Source: Membranipora membranacea
Lineage: Eukaryota; Bryozoa; Gymnolaemata; Cheilostomatida; Membraniporidae
Direction of reading: 5' to 3'
Length of the DNA stretch: 64,000 nt
Assembly: GCA_914767715.1 (NCBI GenBank)
Contig: OU612065.1
Span: 32,178,001 to 32,242,000, forward strand
Below the pieces are notes generated by a model. The model had not been told where the DNA came from. It saw only the letters and a program-made list of their open reading frames with translations, and made no database searches. Every line of letters begins with the position of its first letter. Within the stretch, counting starts at the first letter, position 1. A program made the translations under genes and the position numbers. Positions 37,701 through 47,700 of this stretch are shown in pieces.

Positions 37701-39425
37701 AAAAACACCTCAAAAGTCCTCAAAAATCCCTAAAAATAGCTGTTTTTTGGCATTCTTTTGCGTTAAATTCAAGAAAAATGAAGATGCAATGAAAAATTTT
37801 GTTGGCATTTCTTGTGTGTACCATGGTTAATGAAAGCGGCTTCGTATGTGAGAACTTTCAAAAAAACTTTGTTTGTTCACAATAATGGTTATTTGGACAG
37901 CATGTTTGGCGTTAGGCAAAGGTGGCGAAAATATAGGCCGTATTCGAGAGGCTACTGTCATTGCAATATGCAAGCTAATTTTTTGAAAGTCAATGCGTAT
38001 GACATTTGAAGAGTACTCTAAGAGAAAATCATAATTGATTTTGATTCGAGCCTATGATCTGTTGTGAATTAATGATTGAAATTTCACATATTTTCACGGC
38101 TTCACAAAAAAAAAACGTTGTATGGCGTGACGTAAAAAGTCAATTTAGACTAGTCATATATCAAAGAAAATCATATTTTACGATGAACGCAATCTCTAAG
38201 TATACATTCCACCTGATTTGAAATTTCTTGCAATTAATTTGACTGCTCAATCTGCGTTGACAAAAAGAGCGTTTTCTGCCTCATTTCCTCCCTAAAATGA
38301 CACAACGTCATCGAATCAAGTTTTTGTTCAGCTATTCATTTTCAGTAGCTCGGCAGCTTTCCAACGATATATGATATGTTGATATTCGGATCGGTCTTTG
38401 ACATTACCTTAAGCTGAGTCTGAACAGAGAGTTACAGAGTTTCAAACTCCTTGGTCTGAATTATGTGACATTAGAATGCATTGAAATCTGGCTGACGGGA
38501 CCAATTTTCCTTGTCTGAATTAACAGGAGTTTTGGATTGTTAAGCCTTAATCGATAAGCTCACGCTGTATCCTTACCAATGTGTTTACTCTGATCTTATT
38601 GGCTGTTGGGTGGGAAAGAGACCCAATACCAGCTCACTGAGAGTACGTATTTTGATAAAGTGAAAGTGTTACTGAAATACTTTCCCATTCACTATATCAA
38701 AAGTAACCTTCAAGAAAGTACCATGTGACCTGGCACTCTCCAACCAAGGTTAGCCAACAGCCATAGCAATGTCGCACACTTTCATGGCAAGATGATATGA
38801 TCGTTATAGCTTCAGATTATAAATGTGTATACGGTATTGTCATGACTGGTGAATTAGTCTGAGCCCCCAGACTTTTTCCCCCCACCCGACGGCCCTCTGG
38901 TGAGGGAATATATAGGGTGTCCAAGTTCATTGATATATATATATAAACTTATACAGTAAATTTCTATGCTCTTTCACCAATTAAAGTAATAACCAGCGTT
39001 CTCACTACTACAGTAGGCCCTATAAATATAAACATACAGTTCAGCTGCATTAGACCGATGACTTGGAGATGCTGGGACTTTCCTCCCTGCTGACTGCTTG
39101 GCAGAGGCTGATCCAACCTTGGTTCTTCTAAGGAGTAAAAAATGAAAAATCACAGTCTATTAAAAACAAAATGGTCATATGTGTTACATTATTATTCATT
39201 TCATTTTTGTCTGGAATCTTATGGTTATTGCAACAGAGATTTCTTTATTTCCTTTTGGCATTGCATCTGGGCCATCTTCTAGTGCAAACTACTAATAAAA
39301 TTTTGGAGCAAACAAAACTAAATAGGCTCCTGAGAAAATTCACATAATTATGAAACAAACCTGGCATTGGCAGAAGTAGAAGTTTGACTTCTGGCAGTCT
39401 TTGGTTTAGCTTTAGCTGAGCTCAT
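31748..39425 (-). CDS. FBXO15: FBXO15, F-box only protein 15, complete (12 exons, 457 aa)
   Basis: Substrate-receptor subunit of an SCF (Skp1-Cullin1-F-box) ubiquitin ligase. Exons: 39425-39361, 39127-39038, 36928-36824, 36539-36426, 35755-35663, 35369-35262, 34795-34691, 34395-34204, 33273-33116, 32742-32627, 32330-32151 and 31795-31748; phases agree at every join. A Ser/Lys/Arg-rich N-terminus precedes the F-box at residues 52-86 (LPDEVLLHLFSYLDANDLL). FBXO15 identity rests on LLRPGIAVATWKDGGGIAF and IAANLHYNNLIER (human LHPGLLVGVWKKEEELAFVMANLHFHHLVER), PWKTDLF (human SWKTDIF) and DLCIMDMVIRDGNG. The short last exon (15 codons) is the weakest call and differs from the human C-terminus. Human isoforms are about 434-510 aa. 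The third intron from the 5' side of the coding part is occupied by a large palindrome. Confidence 0.9.
32085..32103 (+). repeat. Poly-G tract
   Basis: A G-run of about 17-18 bases in the last FBXO15 intron, close to an AGTTGTCCC motif at 32065-32073. Confidence 0.5.
33603..34129. mobile_element. About 0.53 kb fold-back element in an FBXO15 intron
   Basis: The arm 33611-33666 (TAGCCTGGGCAGGCTGTTAG, then a G-run, to CCTGGGTAAAT) is the inverse of 34071-34120. Both ends carry GCGCCAAAT. The interior is AT-rich with no ORF and includes the palindrome CCAAGGACTACTCCTTGG at 33952-33969. Confidence 0.5.
35110..35167. repeat. Hairpin in an FBXO15 intron
   Basis: CTGTCTTGACAAGCTTT pairs with AAAGCTTGTCTAGACAG across a short loop; a GGTCGCAAC direct repeat flanks it on both sides (35099 and 35170). 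Confidence 0.5.
37052..38412. mobile_element. 1.36 kb near-perfect palindrome with TTAA ends
   Basis: The left end TTAAGGTAATGTCAAAGACC is mirrored by the right end GGTCTTTGACATTACCTTAA. Arms of about 650-670 bp run with few differences to a centre near 37703-37741, where GCGTTAAATTC and GAATTTAACGC meet around a 40 bp spacer. There is no conserved ORF; the 80-codon ORF at 37588-37830 only reads across the hairpin. TTAA at both tips suggests a piggyBac-type target site (inferred). It lies between FBXO15 exons 2 and 3. Confidence 0.85.
38855..38900 (-). repeat. G-rich dispersed repeat, copy 3 (inverted)
   Basis: Reads TTAGTCTGAGCCCCCAGACT, then CCCCCCACCCGACGGCCC. This is the reverse complement of the arrangement at 19263-19309. 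Confidence 0.5.
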
Positions 39426-41078
39426 AGTCAAGGTTGTATGTTCATATGTATGTATGTAGGCCTAATGTGCTTAGTGGTACAGCTCCTGGTAAACTGAAGA
39501 GTATGTTACAATACCCAGTCCTGGCAATCACATCTACGAAGAGCAGGTCAGATCGTATTAATCCTCTAAGGTACCAAATACTACATGGGGTCATGTGACA
39601 ACAAAATAGCACCGTAAGTTTATTCAATGATAGTTGTAGTTAAATGGGGCTGGGGAATTCGGATATATTAGTGCAGTAGATGATGTTTGACGTGTCTTTC
39701 CTCTCCGGTAGTATTTATACACCATTAATGTGAAAGTGCAACGGCTGCTTTCAAAGCATCACATTCCAAAATAAAGCAGCACCTGAGCCAAAGAATTTCA
39801 CAAAGAATGTCAGGACCCGGCCAGAACAGTTTTTGACAGCCAAACCTGGAACCTTTATCCCAAGTCTCACGCCCCACAGTCCGTTTGTCGATTCTAGGTA
39901 GCCCAAACCCAAACAGCAAAGGATGCGCCAACAAGCCACAGCCTGAACCATAGCCTAAGCATCGGACAACAAGAAAACCAACCAAATGCCCACGGTCACT
40001 GCCTATCTCACTTCTTAGTATTGTATTATGTATGCAGGAGGGGTTATCTTTCAAATTGATCGAGCGATCCAGCAAATTATCACTTTCACATCGGTCAAAA
40101 TTATTGCTCACTTGGTATTTCAATTAGAAAAAATTTGTTCACAAATGGCTCACTCCGTATGATACAGCTAGTTCCACCAATGATTGAGCGATTTGGGAAC
40201 TCGGGTAGTGATGGGATAGCGATCTTAGCTAATTGAGACCCCCTGACACCTCATACATCATATTCATGACTCATACATCATACTACAAAAGATATTTGAA
40301 ACTCACAGCTGCGGCCACATCACCATTGTACTGTACTGAAACATGTCAGATCGATGAAGGAGCTTAGAGATTTGATTTCACAATCATGACTCATCTTGAC
40401 TAAACCAATAAAGTCCCTCATTCTACCTCTATAAATCATAAAATATTACAACAGCCTTTCCATGTGTTGCATTGGTTGAATGCATAACTTAACTATTATG
40501 ATTGTCCAAAAGAAGCAGCCCTCTCAGTCAAGGAGTGATAACGAAAGTGAAACCTATAGTCACGTGACATACTGAAGATACAAGCCTTAGTAGTTTAACA
40601 ATATCAATAAAAACGGAGTTTGGGCCTATCATCAGGCGCCCGAAGTGTATACTTTACCCCTTTTTATATGTTTTCTCCGGGGTTTTCTAAGTTATATCGA
40701 AATTAAAGCCAATTAGACAATTCAATTGCAGTATATGAGTTGTGCTCTCCTCATGTAGTATACGACAACTCCCAGTATGGCTTTGTTGAATTCTACCAGA
40801 CCTGATCAATTTTGATATAGGTATTCCCTAGAACAAGTAAGTTCCCTCTGTGGTGGTGGAGGGATATTGCAAATATTTGGTATCGAGGCGCGGCGCCTCG
40901 ATACCAAACATTTGCAATATCCCTCCGCCACCACAGAGGGAGCATACTTGTTCTATGTATTCCCATAGTTCAAAACCTACATAAAGATTGTAGGCTTGTT
41001 TTCTTGCGTTTTTAGAGCTATCATAATGGGTTTTGTCGGGTTTACACTATCTTTTATACATGTATGGTGCACAAATCA
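39426..41078. other. Region upstream of FBXO15
   Basis: Includes a relatively GC-rich block at about 39725-40130 with a 132-codon minus-strand ORF that I cannot assign; it may be an old retroelement piece. The hairpin at 40829-40955 is listed separately. No exon is supported. Confidence 0.3.
40829..40955. repeat. 127 bp near-perfect palindrome with almost no loop
   Basis: Arms of about 63 bp meet at 40892 in GAGGCGCGGCGCCTC. Only a handful of mismatches are seen across TAGAACAAG...CTTGTTCTA. Such a short-loop inverted repeat is usually unstable, so it is likely recent or selected. Confidence 0.75.
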
Positions 41079-41950
41079 TAATAAAACTGGGTATGACTGA
41101 TGAATCTGATTGTGTTCCACAAGAGATATAGAGAGAATGGCCAGCGATCCGAAGAGTTTGCTGTTCAGTCTGGAGTACCCCAGGGATCTGTTCTAGGCCC
41201 GTTGCTGTTCCTCCTCTACATTAATGACATGGTAGATGACATTCATGACTCAGACATACGACTCTACGCTGACGATACTCGGCTCTGTGTTAACTTATCA
41301 AATAACTTGAACATTCTGCAATCAGAAGTTGATAAGTTATATGACTGGTCAAACAAATGGGGAATGTTATTCAATGCCAAGAAGTGTGTTCATGTTAAAA
41401 TAGGAAAATCAGCACCCCATACCGAGTGAAATTAGGAGACAATGTCATCCTGTGCTCAGATTCATTCAGATGACTCGGTATTCAAATAGGCTCATCTCTG
41501 AAATGGAAAACACACATTACTGTATTAGTGTGGTAGATAAATCCAATAGAAAACTAGGGATGATTAAGAGAGGTCTATGTTATGCTCCGGTGATGGTGAA
41601 ACTAGTTGCTTATAAAAGCTATTATTGGAGTATGGTAGTCAGGTCTGGTCACCCCACACTGTATATCTCATAACCAATCTTGAACATGTACAGCGTAATG
41701 CTGTTAGATGGATATTTTATCTTAAACGTAAATATAGTGTCACTGAATGTATGTCAACTAATAACATTGTTCCTTTATCTGATAAAAGAGATCAATTAGA
41801 CACGATTTTCCTGAGGAAGATTGAGGCAGGTCTTTTTGAGGTCAAACTCAACGATTACATACGATTTACTCATATCCATGACACAAGGGGTAAGAGTATG
41901 AGCTGGCACTATAAGATAAACCCTTGGAAATATTGCTACTGTATTTGAAT
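41079..41950 (+). mobile_element. Non-LTR retrotransposon relic: 3' part of a reverse transcriptase
   Basis: The frame at 41100-41429 shows RT motifs [20 protein letters not shown] and the catalytic LYADDT box. The thumb and C-terminal region follow in two other frames (41452-41673, 41625-41948) with the usual YGSQVWSPHT and NLEHVQRNAVRW blocks. The 5' part (endonuclease and the first RT motifs) is missing and there are at least two frame breaks. It is a dead 5'-truncated copy. Jockey- or CR1-like by motif style; the clade is not decided. Confidence 0.85.
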
Positions 41951-42842
41951 GAGACATCAGGTTAAAGTCTACTTTCCACCCGACTATTTTGACTAATTGC
42001 ATGACCCACTAACCACTTATCCACAACACTAACTCATTATTTGGTGAATATGTCTATAATTTCTTAATGATAATCTGATGGACATTATTTGGCAATCTGG
42101 AAATCTGTCCAGTTCGGTTTTACTGAAACAATACCTATGTAAACTAATCAGCCTGAAAATAAAATGATCATAGCCAATTTAAAGGGTTAAAACAATTCTA
42201 TACCTATGTGCTAAACAGTAATTCAGTCATGAGGTCGCTTTTCCAATCGACCAACCACCCACAATATAGGGTTACAAGGGTTACTAGTTACTAAAAACTC
42301 CCAATTGGTGAGACTAGGAAGCGTCCACTTCTATCTCATTCAGCATTTAGCAGTCAAACATCCTTACCCATACTCAAGGTTATCATTGATGATTTCTATA
42401 TCATCAATATTTGTATTCATGGACCGGGAAGGATCCAGAGTAAGGCAGATATTACCCCTTGGTCAGATAAAGTAGGAAAAGAGGTTGCAGTTTTAAATCA
42501 GTGTATTAACTTTCAATTCAATTTTTAACTTTATGTGTAGATTTAGGTATTAATTAAAGGCTAATCAGCATTATGTTAAGCTTATTTCCTAAATAGAGTG
42601 CTTGTCAGGTTGACACGCATGTTGATATACATAGTGCCCACATATCTACCTGTCATTGACCTGCTGTAGTCGGTGACCGCCAGCTGTCAGTAATGTATGT
42701 GACTCAAAGATTCATTTACAAATGGTGACATATGACACAAAATATGTTTCTGATTGCTCCCAAGCAGTTTAAGAATTTAAAAACATTTATCACCACAAAT
42801 CTAACAGTTTAGACATATTGTAATAATAATTGTAATTAATAA

Positions 42843-43680
42843 TACAAAAAGCTGAAAAAACTGAAGAAACAACAATAAAACAACTAAAAAACAACTGAAA
42901 ACAACAGAAATAAATGAAAAACAAACTGAAAACAATTGAAGACAACTGAAAAACAACCAGAAAACAACTTAAAAACAACTGATAAACAACTAAAAAAACA
43001 ACTTAAAAACAGCTGAAAAAAAACATCTTAAAAGCAACTGAAAACAACTTGAAAACCACTGAAAATTAACTAAAAACAACCTAGAAACTACTAAAAAACA
43101 ACTTGAATAGTAACTAAAAAACAACTAAAACAACTAAGGAAGTACTATCACTACTAACACCACTACCATTTCCACCATTACTAACATTCCTACATCTTCT
43201 TTTTCTTTTAGAGACAGGGCAAGTTTAAGATTACAACCAAGACCAGTTTATTGTACCAGACACTGAAAATCTTCTGATATCTACTGAGAAAAACTGCTGA
43301 AAAACAATTAAAGAACAACTAAAACACAACTGGAAAACAACTGAAAACTACTGAAAAACAACTGAAAAACAACTGAAAAACAACTGAAAACCACCTGAAA
43401 AACCTTAAAAAATCAACTTAAAAACAATTAAAAAATACTGAAAAATGACTAAAAAACAACCAATAAACAACTGGAAAACAACTGAAAACTACTGGAAAAT
43501 ACTGAAAAACAACTGAAACACAGCTGGAAAACAACTGAAAACTACTGAAAATACTGAAAAACAACAAAAAACAACTGAAAAACAACTGAAAAACAACTGG
43601 AAAACAACTGAACACTACTGGAAAACTACTGAAAAACTACTGAAATACAGCTGAGAAACTACTGATAAACTATTACTACT
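42843..43680 (+). repeat. A-rich minisatellite, about 11 bp unit (CAACTGAAAAA)
   Basis: Dozens of degenerate ACAACTGAAAA units run in two blocks (about 42843-43135 and 43290-43680), separated by about 150 bp of unrelated sequence. Phe/Ser-rich minus-strand ORFs here are products of the repeat. Confidence 0.85.
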
Positions 43681-43689
43681 ACTTCAATA

Positions 43690-44799
43690 GTCGACTGGGG
43701 GGGGGGGGAGGGGTTGGGTGTAATCTAAAGCTTAGCATTTGAATTTGCTATACATGTGGCAATTGATAGACTTTCATTGTGATCAAAAGTATAGGAAGTG
43801 TCCATGTACTGATCCGAGCCACACGTAAAATATTAACTCATTTGAAAAAAACACAGATAACCCATAGCCCATGTATCCTAGAAAAAGCTTGAAGGTTGGA
43901 GGGCATATTAAAAAAGGTAGAAGGTTAAAAATACAGAATGAATTATGGCCCATCATAGGTAGGTATGTCTGCATGGCGAATTGACGTTGTAACTTATAAA
44001 ATTATCGAAACTGGCATATGATCCAGGTAAGTGTTTCTGAATCGAGAAGAAGTAACACCTAAACAACTCATATTCACATTAAAAGATGATCAATTATTAA
44101 ATTTCTGTTTAAAATGAGAACTCATTTCTCAGTAAATCATAGTGGTCAAGTCTTTCACTGTTTAACAGAATAAATATTTTGCTACAATGTACGCTTTTAC
44201 TAGTTTTATTTGAAGTCCTGTTTTTTTCCCTTGTTGAGTTTTTAAGTCTCAGCATCAGGCAAACCACCAGGAGCCCTGCCCGAAAACATCAAGATTACAA
44301 TTGATCAACCTCCCATGTTGGCAGCATTCATCACCTAGGTTTGCCACTACCTACATCTTATCCTAGCTGTGGCTGCTGAACATCATTGTAATGTAAAAAT
44401 AATGGGACATGCCATCAACAAATCTTCATAACTTAACTCCATTGGATATCCACCTATGGAGGAATAGTGGTCACACTGCAGAGATATAAGTTAGATTCTA
44501 TTCATAGGATAAATATTTAGTTCACGCCATCCTGTCACATTCAAGTTAGAGCTGCAGACTTGAGCCCTTTGACCAAAACAATTGTATTAGAGTACAGGTC
44601 ACCATAGGAGATCAGAGTGTATGTGATTATGTTGGTAATCATACAGAGGTCGCTGTTAATCATTTATTACATTATCCAAGGAAAATATTAAAATCTTGAG
44701 ACATCTGCTGGTCAAGGAAGGAATCAGATTAAATGAAATATCAAGATTATAACACCAAATAGGTTTAACAGTTCAGCCATCGCTGTGCGTGGAGTCTAA
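43690..44799. other. 3' flank of the sulfotransferase gene
   Basis: Starts with a G-run of about 12 (from 43697). The minus-strand AATAAA hexamer at 44660-44665 (TTTATT) could end the sulfotransferase transcript. I see nothing else. Confidence 0.3.
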
Positions 44800-47700
44800 C
44801 TAGCTCTCATTTCTGATATACCTCCATTTATAATTATCAAGTATTTCAGCCAAATCATCATTGAAAGGTTGATAAAATTTATCTAGTAAATCAATTGTTT
44901 TCTGGTGAACAGGTTTAATCTTGACACCCTGATTGACGACTTTTTGAGCGAGGCCCAGGTCGGGTACATCCTCGCCGACAAACTTGAATATCTCTGGGAC
45001 CACTTTTTCTGGATGCTCTGCATAATCCTCCATCCTAGAGAAGTAGATCAACTCCTGAAAAAAATAAAAATATAATTTTAAGATAGCCAGCGTCCCAGCC
45101 CATAAAATTCCAACCCGGCTTAAAATAAATAAAAAAATTGAAAAAGTTCCAGTTTGGATTTGTTCTCCAATAAAAACACCAACTCAGGTTCAAAAGTTGG
45201 AGGAGGCAACTAAAAATGCGGGCATATTGAATCCATGGACTTTGGGACAACTCCCTGTTGGATCTAAATATATATTTATATTCATATAAATATAAATATG
45301 TTTATATATATATTTATGTATATTTAAGTATATAAATATGTAATAAATGTTTATTCTGTACAAGTGCTATTTAACCTCTGGCAATTAAAGTTAACACTTA
45401 AAGGAAGTCTGCTGTAAAAGATTCTCACCTTAGGTACAAACTTCAAGGCTTCACTGATGAAGACTGAGTAGCAGCTATATTTCATTATCTTTGCGAAGAA
45501 GCCATCATCATGCATATTATCTCTCTCTGGGCTCAGTATACAATCTGTTATGCCGTAGTTTTCAAGACAGGCTGTCAGTGTGTCTACAGTTTTAGCTGCT
45601 GCTTCATGTAACACATTGTAACCTAGTTCTTCTACATTTTTAGCTTTCGCGTATGGTTCATATTCTTTATTCTGCAAAATAATCAAGCAATTTCCAAAAA
45701 TGTTCAAATGAAAATAAAGCATGTTTCTCAGAACAGGCAACATTGATCTGGACCGATTAAGTCTGATCCACTAGATATATGATTCCATAATTTCTCACCA
45801 AGGAACCCAACACAGACAAGATTAAAACTAAATGCAGCAGACCATTGTAGGATCTAGACTGCATGAGTTGCACAGCTGAGAAGTCAAAATTTAATAGTCT
45901 TTACGATTTATTTCATATATTATCCGGATAATTTAGGGCCACCTATATAGCTATGAGTTGTTATCAATTGTTGAGTTCCCTCTCTTTGGTTGGCATTCAC
46001 ATCTTGCCAATCTCAATTGCCAATTCTAGCTGAGATCTTCCATCCGAAGATTTTCATTCCAAAACATTGACAGGCATGGTTGGGGTAGGCAGGAGAGTGA
46101 TATACATACTGTGCATATATCAATGAATAAAGATAAAAACAGGAGTGTCAGGAATAAATCAAGATGGAATAATCTTCTATAACGCTTAGTATATTAATAT
46201 ACGTAGATTAAGATTTGTTTGCCCTTATTCTACATGAGCAACAATCAAAACAGCAAATTGATGACAATAACTCACTGATTCTATAACATTTTTTAAACTG
46301 AAAATCTTAGAACCGATTGATTCATCCCTGTCGATGTTTGGAGATAAATTTCTTTGGATGGGCGATCTTTGCTAGAATTACATGGACTGATTGGCAGCTG
46401 TCAAGGATGGACATGAACAGGAAATATTTTGGGACAAATGTTTGTGCACCTTAATTGGCCATTGAGGTTTGGCGAAGCGTGATTGGCAAAATGAGATGGG
46501 CAAAATGCCTTTGGCAAAAAGTGATTGGCAAAATATTAAAGGCAAGTTGTGATTGAAAAAACATAGCATCGGTGAAATGAAGCGGATCCAATCTATTTTA
46601 TCAAATGCAAGCACTTGAATGAAAATCAACAGAACTTCACAATCCAAAGGTAACTCCTTGTAGAAGTGTGTTTGCCTCTGGGCTTTACTTTTTTTGAAAT
46701 CACATTTCTCATCTTACTGTATCACATTCAGATAACTCACATATTTGAAGAGATAGAAGTATTGTGATAGAAGTCGATCAGTAGGATGGCGTATTGTTAC
46801 TATGTACTTAGTCTCTTCCCTTTTAAAGTACTGTAAATACTGGAAGATGCTGTGTACGACAATAGAGTCACTTTCTAACCGCAGAACCTCAGTGAGCATC
46901 ATACATCCAGGGCAGTCACCGAATGTGGTCATATTGGGGTGTCTACAACAAATAAAAAAAATACGGTGAGGATTTTGGGAAGGGCGCGTTACGAAAATAC
47001 AAAATCACAAAACCATTTGTATATCATTACAGACTCATATGACCTGTATGAGTAAGCGTATCACTGAGAGGATTTATGACGGCGAGATTGATAGCTGGAT
47101 CAAGGTGGGAATCTTTGAAATCCCCCCACCAGAGGTGTGCGGCAGACAGGATTCCTTGTCCGTCCATTTTTTGATGAACAATCTGTACTGGATAGACATG
47201 TACAGACTGAAATGTTTTTTGATGGATGGGCAGAACAATTCTGGACGAACAGTTTTGCTGGAAGGGCATGAACTGAATAACAAATTATTTTTATGGACGA
47301 GCGGAGAGAATCTGGACGGGTGACAACTCTTTTTGATGGGAACGCCAAACAATTTTGTATCCGCTGAACGGGCATATGGACGAACGGCCGAAGTTTTTTT
47401 TATGGACGGGCAGAAAGATTAAGGACCAGCATGGACAGACAATTTAGTCAGTGCGATCAGAATCCTCTACCGACTGGCTCTTAGTGTATTTATATTGTTG
47501 TATGCATGGTGCCTAGTTGACATTATGCTTGAGGTATACAGGATTACGATAACATTCATCAACCCTTTTTGCATAAAAATTCATAGACCATCAAATTCTT
47601 TTTTTTTTATACATATTAGTTTCATTTTATGAATTTAGTGCTAGACAGGCAATTGATAACATGCAAATATTGATATTGGAGCCTTTCAAGAAATTTTGTT

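Noticed and set aside
37588-38009. Overlapping plus ORFs of 80 and 65 codons
   Set aside because: They read through the centre of the 1.36 kb palindrome, so both halves are complementary sequence, not a protein.
39725-40123. 132-codon minus ORF in a GC-richer block
   Set aside because: No domain recognised, no splice sites in phase, and Trp/Cys/Gly-rich composition typical of antisense or repeat reading. Mentioned as a possible retroelement remnant only.
42790-43615. Phe/Ser/Val-rich minus ORFs resembling membrane proteins
   Set aside because: They are translations of the A-rich minisatellite with an 11 bp unit, with no start context or splice support.
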